A DNA stretch of 35,817 nucleotides from an uncultured Holophagaceae bacterium (GCA_903880675.1 CAIRQL010000226.1:1-35817); one strand, 5' to 3'. Shown: positions 1 through 8,301, counted from the stretch's first letter. Program-made: numbers and translations. The notes: generated by a model not told the origin, from the sequence alone.

Positions 1-1
1 C

Positions 2-949
2 GAGGAGGCCCTGGTGGTGGCCGAGCAGATCGGCTATCCCGTCATCGTGAAGGCCAGCTCCGGCGGCGGCGGACGCGGCATGCGCATCTGCAACAACCCG
101 GAAGAGCTGCCCGACCTGTACAACAACGCCCGCAGCGAGGCGAAGGGTGCCTTCGGGGACGACAGCGTCTACATGGAGAAGTACCTCCTGGAGCCGCGCC
201 ATATCGAAGTCCAGATCATGGGCGACCAGCACGGGAATGTGGTGCACCTGGGCGAGCGGGAGTGCTCCATCCAGCGCCGCCACCAGAAGCTCATCGAGGA
301 GAGCCCCAGTGCCGTCCTGGACCCGGCCCTCCGCCAGCGCATCTGCGATACCGCCGTCCGGGCCGCCAAGGCCGTGGGCTACTACAACGCTGGCACCATT
401 GAATTCCTCCTCGACAAGCGCGGTGACTTCTTCTTCATGGAGATGAACACCCGAGTCCAGGTGGAGCACCCCGTGACGGAGCTGGTCACGGGCATCGACA
501 TCGTGAAAGAGCAGCTGCGCATCGCCGCCGGGCAGAAGCTGAGCTTCCGCCAGGAGGATGTGGTCCAGAAGGGCCATGCCATCGAGTGCCGCATCAATGC
601 GGAGGACCCCTTCAAGTTCACCCCCAGCCCCGGCCGCATCACCGCCCTGCACTTCCCCGGCGGCCCTGGCATCCGGGTGGACACGGCCATGCACCAGGAT
701 GCGGTCATCCCGCCCCACTACGACTCCATGGTGGCCAAGCTCATCGCCTATGGCAGTGACCGCGCCGAGGCCATCGCCCGCATGCGCCGCGCCCTGGACA
801 CCCTCGTTATCGAGGGCATCAAGACCACGGCACCCCTGCACCGCCGCATCATGGACCACCCGGACTTCATTGCCGGGACCTTCTCCACCAAGTGGATGGA
901 GACGTTCATGGAAGAGCTCAAGCGGAACCCCGCCGGGGACCCTCGCTAG
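2..949 (+). CDS. accC: Acetyl-CoA carboxylase biotin carboxylase subunit (5' end missing)
   Basis: This is the ATP-grasp biotin carboxylase that carboxylates biotin on BCCP with ATP and bicarbonate, the first half-reaction of acetyl-CoA carboxylase in cytosolic fatty acid synthesis. The frame is already open at the window edge, so the N-terminal pre-ATP-grasp domain lies upstream. Visible are the glycine-rich ATP loop (GGGGRGMR), the [15 protein letters not shown] segment, and [14 protein letters not shown], which carries the catalytic arginine region. The biotin carboxylase C-terminal domain follows ([11 protein letters not shown], then GPGIRVD). The protein ends shortly after that domain with no biotinyl domain, so it is the single-domain AccC type rather than a pyruvate or propionyl-CoA carboxylase fusion. 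tRNA-Thr follows 48 bp after the stop. Confidence 0.95.
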   Translation, partial: EEALVVAEQIGYPVIVKASSGGGGRGMRICNNPEELPDLYNNARSEAKGAFGDDSVYMEKYLLEPRHIEVQIMGDQHGNVVHLGERECSIQRRHQKLIEESPSAVLDPALRQRICDTAVRAAKAVGYYNAGTIEFLLDKRGDFFFMEMNTRVQVEHPVTELVTGIDIVKEQLRIAAGQKLSFRQEDVVQKGHAIECRINAEDPFKFTPSPGRITALHFPGGPGIRVDTAMHQDAVIPPHYDSMVAKLIAYGSDRAEAIARMRRALDTLVIEGIKTTAPLHRRIMDHPDFIAGTFSTKWMETFMEELKRNPAGDPR

Positions 950-997
950 CAACCGGGTTGGCCACCGCACCCCCGCCTCCGCTAGACTGGACGCCGT

Positions 998-1073
998 GCC
1001 GCTATAGCTCAGTTGGTAGAGCGCCCGCCTTGTAAGCGGATGGTCGCTGGTTCAATTCCGGCTAGCGGCTCCA
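998..1073 (+). tRNA. tRNA-Thr (anticodon TGT)
   Basis: A full cloverleaf can be folded by eye. The 7-bp acceptor stem (GCCGCTA/TAGCGGC) is perfect and there is a standard D arm with AGTTGGTA. The anticodon loop CTTGTAA places TGT at 1031-1033, reading ACA. The T arm is GCTGG-TTCAATT-CCGGC. CCA is encoded at 1071-1073. The outermost anticodon-stem pair (1024/1040) is a C-A mismatch. A TAGACT -10-like box lies at 983-988. Confidence 0.95.
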
Positions 1074-1168
1074 GTCCTTGCCCCCCGTCCCCGCAGGTTC
1101 TCCTGTTCCGGACCCGGGGCTTGGCCCAGTGGCGTATCAGGCCTCGCCAGGGGACGCCGCCCCCAGGC

Positions 1169-1174
1169 TATGAT
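1169..1174 (+). promoter_or_regulatory. Possible -10 box (TATGAT) for a leaderless mRNA
   Basis: TATGAT lies 6 bp before the ATG of the permease gene, there is no clear Shine-Dalgarno sequence, and transcription would start at about the A of the ATG. No good -35 is visible. Confidence 0.35.
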
Positions 1175-1180
1175 CAGGCC

Positions 1181-1957
1181 ATGCTCCTGCCGCTCTACCT
1201 GGGCATTCTTCATGCCGTGGAACCCGACCATGTGGCCGTGGTGACCGGGGTGTCGCTGTCCGGCGCCCGCCGCGGGGCCTGGAAGGTGGGTGTGGCCTTT
1301 GGCCTCTCCCACATGCTGGCGGTGGCTCTGCTGGCCGTGGCGGCAGCCTTCCTTGGGCAGACCTTCCTGGGGGATGCCTTCTTCCTCTGGATGGACCGCC
1401 TGGCCTGGACCCTGGTGCTGGCCCTGGGCCTGTGGAACCTGGCGGCAGCCCTGGGCCTGCGCACCCTGGCCACGCACACCCACGCCCACCACCACGGCCC
1501 CCTCTCTCACGACCACCCGCACCAGCACACCCGGGGGGCCCGGCCGGTCCGCCTCCGCCTCACCCCTGGCTCCCGGCCGGCCCAAACGCCTGCGCGCCGC
1601 ACGGTGCGGTCTCCCATCCTGCCCCTGCCCCGCCACACCCCCAAGCACCATGTCCGTGGCGCCGCAGTCCATGGCCACCATCACGCCGCCGCTTGGCTGG
1701 GGGCCTTCTTCGGGCTGGGGGGCGTCCGGGGCTTCACCTCGCTGATGAAGAACGCCGGCATCTCGGGCCAGCTGCAGTTTCTGGAGGCCCTGCTGCTCTT
1801 CGGCCTGGGCATCACAGTGATGTTCACCCTGCTGAGCGCCGGAGCTGGCTGGCTGGCCCAGCGCATGGGCAGCCAGCTCCGCTTCCGGAGGGCCCTCTAC
1901 GCCCTCTCCGGCGTGGGCAACGTGGCGGTAGGCCTCTACCTGCTGCTCAAGCCATGA
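1181..1957 (+). CDS. Nickel/cobalt-type membrane permease with histidine-rich loop
   Basis: This predicted inner-membrane protein of 258 residues has hydrophobic segments at roughly 38-60, 70-95, 170-185, 200-222 and 238-256. The first helix contains H11-x4-D16-H17, matching the HX4DH signature of NiCoT nickel/cobalt permeases. Residues 98-117 are very histidine-rich and a second cluster (HHVRG, HGHHH) lies at 155-168, consistent with metal binding in a cytoplasmic loop. The linker at about 118-155 is poor in recognisable motifs and rich in Pro and Arg. The ATG at 1181 was chosen because longer frames run back into tRNA-Thr. A TATGAT box at 1169-1174 would put transcription at or next to the ATG, so the message may be leaderless. 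Substrate specificity is inferred. The stop overlaps the murJ start (ATGA). Confidence 0.7.
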   Translation: MLLPLYLGILHAVEPDHVAVVTGVSLSGARRGAWKVGVAFGLSHMLAVALLAVAAAFLGQTFLGDAFFLWMDRLAWTLVLALGLWNLAAALGLRTLATHTHAHHHGPLSHDHPHQHTRGARPVRLRLTPGSRPAQTPARRTVRSPILPLPRHTPKHHVRGAAVHGHHHAAAWLGAFFGLGGVRGFTSLMKNAGISGQLQFLEALLLFGLGITVMFTLLSAGAGWLAQRMGSQLRFRRALYALSGVGNVAVGLYLLLKP

Positions 1958-3561
1958 GCAGCCCTTCTCGGCCCCCTGGCCTGCTGCGCTCTGCCGCCGT
2001 GGTGTCCTTCATGACGCTGCTGAGCCGGCTCACAGGTCTGCTCCAGACCTTCTTCCTCAGCCACCTCCTGGGAGCTGGCGCTGCCGCTGATGCCTACGCT
2101 GTGGCCTTCCGCCTGCCCAACCTCCTGCGTCGCTTCACGGCGGAGGGCACCATGACCGCAGCCTTCCTGCCCACCCTGGCCGAGGCCGAGGCCGCTGAGG
2201 GCGAGGCCGCGGTGAAGGCCGTGGCGGCCCGCTTCCTGGGAACACTACTGGCCATTCTGCTTCTGGGCGTGGTCCTGGTGCTGCTCTTCATGGGCCCCCT
2301 GGCGGGTCTGCTCATGCTGGGGAGACCGGGTGCTCAGGGGGAGCTCACCGCCCGGCTGGGCCGCATCATGTTCCCCTACCTGGCCCTGGTGAGCCTCACA
2401 GCCGGCTTCACAGGACTGCTGAACCTGCGCCACCGCTTCGCCCTGGCGGCCTCCGTTTCCGTGTTCTGGAACCTCGCCTTCATGGCCTTCGGCTGGACGA
2501 CCCTCCGGGTCCTTGAGCGCAGTGGCCCCGTGCCCTTCGAGACCGTCTCCGTTGTGTGTGCCCTGGCCGTGCTGGCGGGCGGCGTGGTACAGCTGCTCGT
2601 GGTGCTGCCGGCGGTGCGCCAGGAAGGCTTCAGCCTCTCCTTCGGTCTCCACCTGCGGGACCCCTGGGTGCGCAAGGCCCTGGGGCGCATGGGGCCGGGC
2701 CTGCTGGCGGCGGGCATCTACCCCATCAATGCCCTCATCAGCACCATGCTGGCCTCCAGGCTGGCGGACGGCGCCCAGATGGTGCTATTAAACAGCGGCA
2801 TGATGGGCGAGATGGTGCTGGGGCTCTTCGCCATGAGCTTGGCCACCGCCGGCCTGCCCACCCTCAGCCGCCAGGCAGAGGCCCGGGACTGGCCCGCCCT
2901 GAACCGCAGCCTCCTCCAGTCCATCTCGGCCTCGGCCCTGCTGGTGCTGCCCGCCTCCGTGGGCCTGGCCGTGTTGGCTCGGCCCATCTGCGCCCTGCTC
3001 TTCCGCACCGGTGCCTACACCCCGGCCGCCGCGGATTGGACGGCGCTTACCCTGGTCTTCCAGTCCGTGGGCCTGGTCTTCGTGGCCAGCCAGCGCCTGG
3101 GCAACCAGGCCCTCTACGCCCTCAAGGACTACCGGGGCCCCGCCGCCATGGCCGGAGCCTCCCTGGTCCTGAATGTGGTCCTCAGCCTGGCGCTGCTCAA
3201 GCCCTTGGGCACCGGTGGCCTGGCCCTGGCCAATGGCCTGGCCAGTCTGGCGGGCCTCCTGGGCGTGGCGCTGCGCCTCGGGCCGCGGCTGCCGGGCCTC
3301 AACCTGCGTCCCCTCCTGAAGGCCACTGGCCGGGCCCTGGCTGCCGCTGCAGTGATGGGGCTCCTGGCCTGGCTTGGGGGTCTGCTGCTCCACCTGGACG
3401 CCCCCCACGCCTTCTCCCGCTGGGCCCTGAGCCTGCGCCTGCTGCCCCTGGTGGCCCTCTGTGCGCTCACCTATGGGCTGTTGGCCACCTGGCTCGGCCA
3501 CCCCGAAGCCCGGGAGCTGGCCGCCAAGGTGCGCTCGAAGCTGGGACGAGGGAAGCCGTGA
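1954..3561 (+). CDS. murJ: Lipid II flippase MurJ (MviN family)
   Basis: This integral membrane protein of 535 residues should flip lipid II across the inner membrane for peptidoglycan synthesis. The N-terminus (LLRSAAVVSFMTLLSRLTGL), the segment AFRLPNLLRRFTAEGTMTAAFLP and the run of about 14 hydrophobic helices are typical of MviN/MurJ in the MOP exporter superfamily. Length matches the family. The ATG at 1954 overlaps the permease stop, and the gene ends with a GTGA overlap into dtd, so the three genes look translationally coupled. The start has no strong Shine-Dalgarno of its own, which also points to coupling. Confidence 0.93.
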   Translation: MSSPSRPPGLLRSAAVVSFMTLLSRLTGLLQTFFLSHLLGAGAAADAYAVAFRLPNLLRRFTAEGTMTAAFLPTLAEAEAAEGEAAVKAVAARFLGTLLAILLLGVVLVLLFMGPLAGLLMLGRPGAQGELTARLGRIMFPYLALVSLTAGFTGLLNLRHRFALAASVSVFWNLAFMAFGWTTLRVLERSGPVPFETVSVVCALAVLAGGVVQLLVVLPAVRQEGFSLSFGLHLRDPWVRKALGRMGPGLLAAGIYPINALISTMLASRLADGAQMVLLNSGMMGEMVLGLFAMSLATAGLPTLSRQAEARDWPALNRSLLQSISASALLVLPASVGLAVLARPICALLFRTGAYTPAAADWTALTLVFQSVGLVFVASQRLGNQALYALKDYRGPAAMAGASLVLNVVLSLALLKPLGTGGLALANGLASLAGLLGVALRLGPRLPGLNLRPLLKATGRALAAAAVMGLLAWLGGLLLHLDAPHAFSRWALSLRLLPLVALCALTYGLLATWLGHPEARELAAKVRSKLGRGKP

Positions 3562-3992
3562 AGGCTGTCATCCAGCGGGTCCAGCGGGCCACGGTACGGA
3601 GCGGCGAGCTCGAAGCCACCATCGGCCCTGGGCTCCTGGTGCTGGTGGGACTGGAAGCCGGGGACACGGAGGAGACCTGCACCTGGGCCGCCGCCAAGAT
3701 CGCCTCCCTCCGGATCTTCTACGATGCGGACGGCAAGATGAACCTGAGCCTCCAGGACACCGGGGGCGAGATCCTGGCCGTGAGCCAGTTCACCCTGGCG
3801 GGCAGCATCGCCAAGGGGCGCCGCCCCTCCTTTGATCGGGCCATGAAGCAGGATGAGGCCCGGGTCCTCTTCCGCCGGTTCCTGGAGCTGCTGAAGGATC
3901 AGCATCCCTGGGTGAAGTCCGGCTTCTTCCAGGAACACATGGAGGTGGAGCTGGTGAACGACGGACCCGTGACCTTCATCCTCGAGCGCTGA
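3558..3992 (+). CDS. dtd: D-aminoacyl-tRNA deacylase
   Basis: DTD hydrolyses D-aminoacyl-tRNAs (and glycyl-tRNA-Ala) in the cytosol, protecting translation from mischarging. The 144-residue protein opens with the typical KAVIQRVQRATV strand and carries the two signature motifs: SQFTL in the middle and NDGPVT near the C-terminus, the cross-subunit Gly-Pro motif. The GTG at 3558 was chosen because it gives the exact family N-terminus, has GAGGGAAG upstream, and overlaps the murJ stop in GTGA. The gene ends 16 bp before a strong hairpin terminator. Confidence 0.95.
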   Translation: MKAVIQRVQRATVRSGELEATIGPGLLVLVGLEAGDTEETCTWAAAKIASLRIFYDADGKMNLSLQDTGGEILAVSQFTLAGSIAKGRRPSFDRAMKQDEARVLFRRFLELLKDQHPWVKSGFFQEHMEVELVNDGPVTFILER

Positions 3993-4008
3993 GGCGGGGC
4001 TAAATTGC

Positions 4009-4036
4009 AAACGGCCGGGCGGATGCCCGGCCGTTT
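4009..4036. terminator. Bidirectional hairpin terminator between dtd and the S9 peptidase
   Basis: A perfect 12-bp stem (AAACGGCCGGGC/GCCCGGCCGTTT) with a GGAT tetraloop sits between convergent genes. A and T runs on both flanks let it work in both directions. Confidence 0.85.
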
Positions 4037-4054
4037 CGTTCGTAGGTCAGGCGC

Positions 4055-6760
4055 TTACTTCTGCAGCTCGAGGGTGACCACTGCCCCGCCCATCTGGGGC
4101 AGGGTGGCGACGGTCTTCAGCACCTTGCGGGAGACCGAATCCACCCACATGTCGGTGCTCCCAGGATCCCCATCGGCGGAGGTGAGCGTCAGCTTCCAGG
4201 CCTTGAAGCTGCCAGCAGCAACCGTCACGTCCTCTGCAGCCACAACCTTGGCCTGCTTGAGCTGAACCTTCTGGCGCTGGAGGTCCACATTGCGGAAGGT
4301 GACCGTGTAGCCAGCCGCCAGGGGCAGGCAGGCCAGGGCATCCTGGGCCCCGGAGCCATCGGCGTAGGCACCGCCGCCCAGGTCGATGCTGAAGGGCTTG
4401 GGATCCGCGCCCATGGCCATGGAGCCGGTGGCCTTGCTGCCCTCGAAGGCCATCTCGATGGTGACGGGGCCCTGCTTCACCGAGCGCTTGAGGGGCACCA
4501 GGCTTCCTTTGGCCAGGGTGGTGGTGTCCATGGCATCGCCGCCCGGCAGCTTGGTGGCATCGGTGACCACCCAGGTACCAGCCTCTTCCTTGATGGTGCG
4601 GACCATGGAGAGGGGCATGCTCTGGGGCCCCATGGCCAGGGTGCCAGCGTAGGTGAAGGTCCCGGCAGCGGGACTGGCCACGGGCTTGGGCACGCCCACG
4701 GAGCCCGCATCGGCCTTCTTGGCCAGGACCACAGTCTTGGGATCCACCGTGATCTCCGGGAGACGGCTCATCACGTCGGCCTTGCCGCCTTCCTGGAAGC
4801 GGGCCTTGAGGTGCTTGGCCAGGAACTTCTCGGCGGCGGCCATCATGGCCTGGTTGTTCACAGGACGAGCAAACCCGTGGCCTTCGTCCGGGGCACAGAT
4901 GTACTCCACGGGGAAGCCGCGGTCGCGCAGAGCGATGACGATCTGCTCGCTCTCGGCCTTCTTCACTCGGGGGTCGTTGGCGCCCTGCACCACCAGGAGC
5001 GGGGTGTGGATCTTGGCCACGGAGTTCAGCGGGGACTGGCGCTCCAGCTGCTTCTTGCCCTCAGGCGTGTTGGGGTTGCCCATGCGCTCGTGGAAGACGA
5101 TGCGGCCAGCCTCCCAGTAGGGGGGGATGGTCTCGAGGAGGGTCAGCAGGTTGGAGGGTCCGACGATGGACACCGCTGCGGCGTAGACGTCAGGCGTGAA
5201 GGCCACACCCGCAAGCGTGGCGTAGCCGCCGTAGGAGCCGCCCATGATGCCAACCCGCTTGGGATCCACGATGCCCTTGGCCACCAGGTGCTTCACACCC
5301 CAGGTGAGGTCATCCTGCATGCGGTCGCCCCACTGCTTGTTGCCGGCATTGAGGAACTTCTTGCCGTAGCCCGTGGAGCCCCGGAAGTTGGGCGCCAGTA
5401 CCGCATAGCCGCGGTTGGCCAGGAACTGGGCGTAGGGGTTGAAGCCCCACTGGTCCCGGGCCCAGGGGCCGCCGTGGGGGAAGACCACCAGGGGCAGGTT
5501 CTTGGCGGGGATGCCCTTGGGCAGGCTGAGGTAGGCGGGAATTTCCAGGCCATCACTGGACTTGTAGCGGATGGGCTGCATGGCCACCAGGGGCTCCCGG
5601 GGCAGATCCTCACGCGAGACATATTCCAGGGAGAGCTTCTTGGTGCGCCGATCGAAGAGGTAGCGGGTGCCGGGATCGCGGTCGCTGGAGGCAGAGATCA
5701 TGCAGACCTGCTCGTCATCGGTGGTGGAGGCGAGGCTGATCTCCTTGCCCGGCAGCTTCTTCTGGAGCAGCTTATAGTCCGCTTCCCAGGCCTTGTCCTT
5801 CCAGTAGATCCGGGTGCAGTCATCCAGGTAGGTGGTGGCGATGAGCTCGTCTGTGATCTCGGAGAAGATGGCCGAACCGAAGTCCACTCGACCCTGGGGG
5901 TCGGACTCGATCTTGGTCTCCTGCCCAGTGGCGGGGTCGAAGAGCACCAGCTCCACCAGGTCCCGAGCGCCCTTGTTGGTCTCGAGATAGACCCGCTTGC
6001 CGTCCTTGTGGAAGGCCGCAGGGCCTGCGGACTCGAAGACGCCGCACTCGTAGACCTTGGTGAAGCCCTCGGGATCCACCCGGAGGATCTCCGTGTCCCC
6101 CTTTTCCGTGGTGCGAAGGGCCAGGCGCAGGCTGGCCTGCTTATCGAAGACCCAACCGGCAATGCGCTCGGTGTTCTTGCGGAGCAGGGTCCGCTCGCCC
6201 GTGGAGATCTTGACCTTGTAGACGTCGTGCCAGGCTGCATCCCGGTCGTTGAGGCCCACATAGATGGCATCTGGATCCGCCTTGGGGACGGAATAGATCA
6301 TGGCCCTGGCCCCCTTGGCGGCGGTCAGGTTGCGGGCCTCGGCGGCCTCCTTGCCGGGGGCCGGGGTGGCGGCAGGATCCACGGCATAGACGTTGAAGTT
6401 CTCGTCCCCGTCCTTGTCCTGGACAAAGAGGATCTGCTTGCTGTCCCGGCTCCAGAAGAACCCGGGGATGGGCCGCTTGGGATCGGCGGTAATGAGACGA
6501 CCCTTGGTGTAGGGTTCACCGACCTTCTTGACCCAGACGTTGCGGGTCTCCTTCCAGGGCTTCAGGAAGGCAATCCATTTCCCATCAGGAGATAGCTGGG
6601 CACCGGCGATCTCGGGGTTGCCGAAGAACTTTTCGCGGTCGATGAGGGGTGCGGCCTGGGCCTTCCCTGGGGCAGGGGCGGCGGCAGCGGGAAGTGGAAG
6701 GGCTGCAACCAGGGCCAGGCCCGAGCACAGCAGACTGGAAAGATAAAGACGGGCAGACAT
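4055..6760 (-). CDS. Secreted S9 family peptidase (prolyl oligopeptidase / acylaminoacyl peptidase type)
   Basis: This is a 901-residue exported serine peptidase. A signal peptide (residues 1 to about 30, ending in an Ala-Pro-rich stretch) is followed by a beta-propeller (about 40-400, with LSPDGKWIAF-type blades) and an alpha/beta hydrolase domain (about 410-660). The catalytic triad is visible: Ser509 in GGSYGG, Asp596 in GANDPRV, His628 in DEGHGF. Residues from about 680 to the end form an extra beta-rich domain that resembles DUF3108-like folds but is not firmly identified. The ATG at 6760 was preferred over an in-frame codon 27 residues upstream because AGGAGG lies 7 bp before it and it starts the signal peptide. 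It likely degrades peptides in the periplasm. Confidence 0.88.
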   Translation of the reverse strand: MSARLYLSSLLCSGLALVAALPLPAAAAPAPGKAQAAPLIDREKFFGNPEIAGAQLSPDGKWIAFLKPWKETRNVWVKKVGEPYTKGRLITADPKRPIPGFFWSRDSKQILFVQDKDGDENFNVYAVDPAATPAPGKEAAEARNLTAAKGARAMIYSVPKADPDAIYVGLNDRDAAWHDVYKVKISTGERTLLRKNTERIAGWVFDKQASLRLALRTTEKGDTEILRVDPEGFTKVYECGVFESAGPAAFHKDGKRVYLETNKGARDLVELVLFDPATGQETKIESDPQGRVDFGSAIFSEITDELIATTYLDDCTRIYWKDKAWEADYKLLQKKLPGKEISLASTTDDEQVCMISASSDRDPGTRYLFDRRTKKLSLEYVSREDLPREPLVAMQPIRYKSSDGLEIPAYLSLPKGIPAKNLPLVVFPHGGPWARDQWGFNPYAQFLANRGYAVLAPNFRGSTGYGKKFLNAGNKQWGDRMQDDLTWGVKHLVAKGIVDPKRVGIMGGSYGGYATLAGVAFTPDVYAAAVSIVGPSNLLTLLETIPPYWEAGRIVFHERMGNPNTPEGKKQLERQSPLNSVAKIHTPLLVVQGANDPRVKKAESEQIVIALRDRGFPVEYICAPDEGHGFARPVNNQAMMAAAEKFLAKHLKARFQEGGKADVMSRLPEITVDPKTVVLAKKADAGSVGVPKPVASPAAGTFTYAGTLAMGPQSMPLSMVRTIKEEAGTWVVTDATKLPGGDAMDTTTLAKGSLVPLKRSVKQGPVTIEMAFEGSKATGSMAMGADPKPFSIDLGGGAYADGSGAQDALACLPLAAGYTVTFRNVDLQRQKVQLKQAKVVAAEDVTVAAGSFKAWKLTLTSADGDPGSTDMWVDSVSRKVLKTVATLPQMGGAVVTLELQK

Positions 6761-6811
6761 AGGGCATCCTCCTGGGCGTGGTAAGCAGTACGCCATACCC
6801 GTGCGTAGGTT

Positions 6812-6832
6812 GAGGGCTTTTTCTGGGCCCTC
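6812..6832 (-). promoter_or_regulatory. Small hairpin upstream of the S9 peptidase gene
   Basis: A GAGGGC/GCCCTC stem with a 9-nt loop lies in the 80-bp gap between the upstream open frame and the peptidase. It could be a weak terminator or leader structure. The function is unknown. Confidence 0.3.
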
Positions 6833-6840
6833 GGGGCGCA

Positions 6841-7377
6841 TCAGCCGAGGAAGGCCTTGGCGAGCAGATCCTCCAGCTGGGCGGAAGTCTCGCCTCCGGT
6901 CAGCGGAATGAGGACGGTCACGGTCAAACTCATGGGTGGCCCGGACTCAAAACGGAGAACAGCCCGGTGCCCCTGGCGGGTAAAGATGCCATGGAGTAGC
7001 AGATCTGCCCGATACCAAGCCTCATCCTCACCTACCAACCCGTTACCCGCATGGAAATTATCCAACAAGGGGATGTCTATCCTTCCGCAGAGGTGCAGCC
7101 CTCCACCGGCGTCCAGCACTTCCGCAACAACCTGGACGACCTGGCCGGGGCGGATCCGTACCAGGGGTCCCCGGAGGGCACACGGAAGGGTCGGCCCGAA
7201 GACTACGACTGCAGCCCTGGGGGAATCAGACAGAGGTGGAAGGGGATTCTCCACCGGTGACAGGCAGCGCCATCGGCGCCGATGGCCAGAGCCACCCAGC
7301 CCCCCCAAGGACAGACGGAGCGTATCGCCGGTCCTTGTTTCCAAGGTTCTGGGGACCCGACCGGGAGGCAAGTCCAT
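6841..7377 (-). CDS. Unrecognised protein, probable C-terminal half of a frameshifted gene
   Basis: I do not recognise this family. The frame encodes about 178 residues from an ATG at 7377 and stays open upstream past 7470. It contains beta-strand-like stretches such as GPLVRIRPGQVVQVVAEVLDAGG and a C-terminal hydrophobic strand (SLTVTVLIPL). No membrane helix or signal peptide is seen. The neighbouring frame ending at 7415 runs directly into this one. Dropping one base from the four-base G run at 7420-7423 (plus strand) joins the two into a continuous product reading VLRVQPGNGLRVGSRPG across the junction. I therefore think both halves were one protein of about 367 residues. The alternative is two overlapping genes. 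Confidence 0.5.
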   Translation of the reverse strand: MDLPPGRVPRTLETRTGDTLRLSLGGLGGSGHRRRWRCLSPVENPLPPLSDSPRAAVVVFGPTLPCALRGPLVRIRPGQVVQVVAEVLDAGGGLHLCGRIDIPLLDNFHAGNGLVGEDEAWYRADLLLHGIFTRQGHRAVLRFESGPPMSLTVTVLIPLTGGETSAQLEDLLAKAFLG

Positions 7378-7414
7378 GCTCCTGGTTCCGGGGCGGGAAC
7401 CCACTCGGAGCCCG

Positions 7415-7945
7415 TTACCGGGGTTGGACACGAAGCACCTCGGTTCGGGGAAGTCGGCGGGCAATGGCAAGGCTGGGCTGCCGCACCGGGGAGGTGGGGG
7501 CTGGTGCGACTACAGGCTTGTGAAGGGCTGTCAGCGTTGTAAACAGACCGCCCAGGATGTCCCGGAGGTCCACTTCGGGAACCCCGGAGCTTGCCTCGGT
7601 GTCGCCTCCCTGGGCTAGCCAAGCCTTCAGGGGTACGCAGACCTGACCCTCCCCCCGGCCCACCATCAGGCAAAGGACCTGGCCCTCAGGCTTCCGGGGG
7701 CGGACCTTGAACTCGAGGGCAATGCCCTCCATTCGGAGCGCCCCAATGAAGGCGACCACGGCCGGATCGTGGATCCGGAGTACAGCCCCTTTGGGGGCCA
7801 GCAACAAATCCAGGGGATTGGCATCCAGGCGAATCCGGGCCTTGGCCAGCAGGGTGCAGCGGGTGATCGCCATTCTGAGGAGGTCGGTCTGGGAGGAACG
7901 CAAGATATCCACGGGCTGAACCTCAGGAGTGGGGCCACTTTGCAC
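7415..7945 (-). CDS. Unrecognised protein, probable N-terminal half of a frameshifted gene
   Basis: The function is not recognised. From a GTG at 7945 the frame gives 176 residues, with an in-frame ATG at 7876 as the alternative start. An in-frame stop lies just upstream of 7945, and neither start has a good ribosome site. The middle (LLLAPKGAVLRIHDPAVVAFIGALRMEG) looks like a compact alpha/beta domain, followed by a low-complexity Pro/Ala linker. The frame stops at TAA (7415-7417) right after CAA CCC CGG, where a +1 slip on CCC-C would carry translation into the downstream frame. It is transcribed away from the AT-rich island at 7948-8301, which probably holds its promoter. Confidence 0.5.
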   Translation of the reverse strand: MQSGPTPEVQPVDILRSSQTDLLRMAITRCTLLAKARIRLDANPLDLLLAPKGAVLRIHDPAVVAFIGALRMEGIALEFKVRPRKPEGQVLCLMVGRGEGQVCVPLKAWLAQGGDTEASSGVPEVDLRDILGGLFTTLTALHKPVVAPAPTSPVRQPSLAIARRLPRTEVLRVQPR

Positions 7946-7985
7946 ATTTCATACGCAAATTTACTTACTTAAATCAAATCTTCAG

Positions 7986-7995
7986 ACATTAATGT
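7986..7995. promoter_or_regulatory. Palindrome ACATTAATGT
   Basis: This perfect 10-bp palindrome lies about 40 bp upstream of the leftward gene start at 7945. Its half-site recurs upstream of the DUF5131 gene (9161-9187). It is a candidate operator. Confidence 0.3.
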
Positions 7996-8127
7996 GAGCT
8001 GTCAAGGATGGTTCTAATCCGACCTAGAAATCCATTGAGAGGGAGGAATGGCTTGTTTTTATTCAAAAACATTGAGCATTAAGGGATTCCTCACCGAGGC
8101 ATGGTTCCCTCATCTGTTTTTATATAA

Positions 8128-8137
8128 ATCTGGACAA
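8128..8137 (+). repeat. Short repeat ATCTGGACAA, copy 1
   Basis: This is identical to the copy at 8189-8198 and close to ATCTAGACAT at 9177-9186. Confidence 0.4.
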
Positions 8138-8188
8138 TTTTTAGAGGCTGTCTTCTGTTACAAGGTCTCTAGAACTGCCTTGAAAATT

Positions 8189-8198
8189 ATCTGGACAA
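8189..8198 (+). repeat. Short repeat ATCTGGACAA, copy 2
   Basis: This second copy lies 61 bp after the first, again followed by a T-rich stretch. Confidence 0.4.
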
Positions 8199-8301
8199 AT
8201 TTGAGTTGGTGTTCGTGTTTTAGAATTTAATTCATGCGCCTGTCCATTGACCTGGGCAGGCATTAAGATGGCTCGGGGCCCTTGCGGCTGGTTCCGAACC
8301 T

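Larger units (their letters stand above)
7948..8301. other. AT-rich gene-free island
   Basis: This stretch is strikingly AT-rich compared with everything around it, most strongly at 7950-8240. It contains a palindrome ACATTAATGT (7986-7995) and two copies of ATCTGGACAA (8128-8137 and 8189-8198, 61 bp apart). Only a 60-codon open frame (8048-8230) occurs, with a badly spaced ribosome site, and I do not accept it as a gene. It probably holds the promoter of the leftward gene at 7945. It could also be a remnant of foreign DNA or encode a small RNA. Confidence 0.6.

Noticed and set aside
1013-1180. Longer N-terminus for the nickel/cobalt-type permease
   Set aside because: It would be translated from inside tRNA-Thr. 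The ATG at 1181 gives the proper first helix.
4811-6595. 594-codon open frame opposite the S9 peptidase gene
   Set aside because: It is a mirror frame of a GC-rich gene with Gly/Val/His/Leu-rich composition and no domain.
8048-8230. 60-codon open frame in the AT-rich island
   Set aside because: The GGGAGG sequence sits almost on the ATG, there is no recognisable motif, and the frame is short enough to arise by chance.
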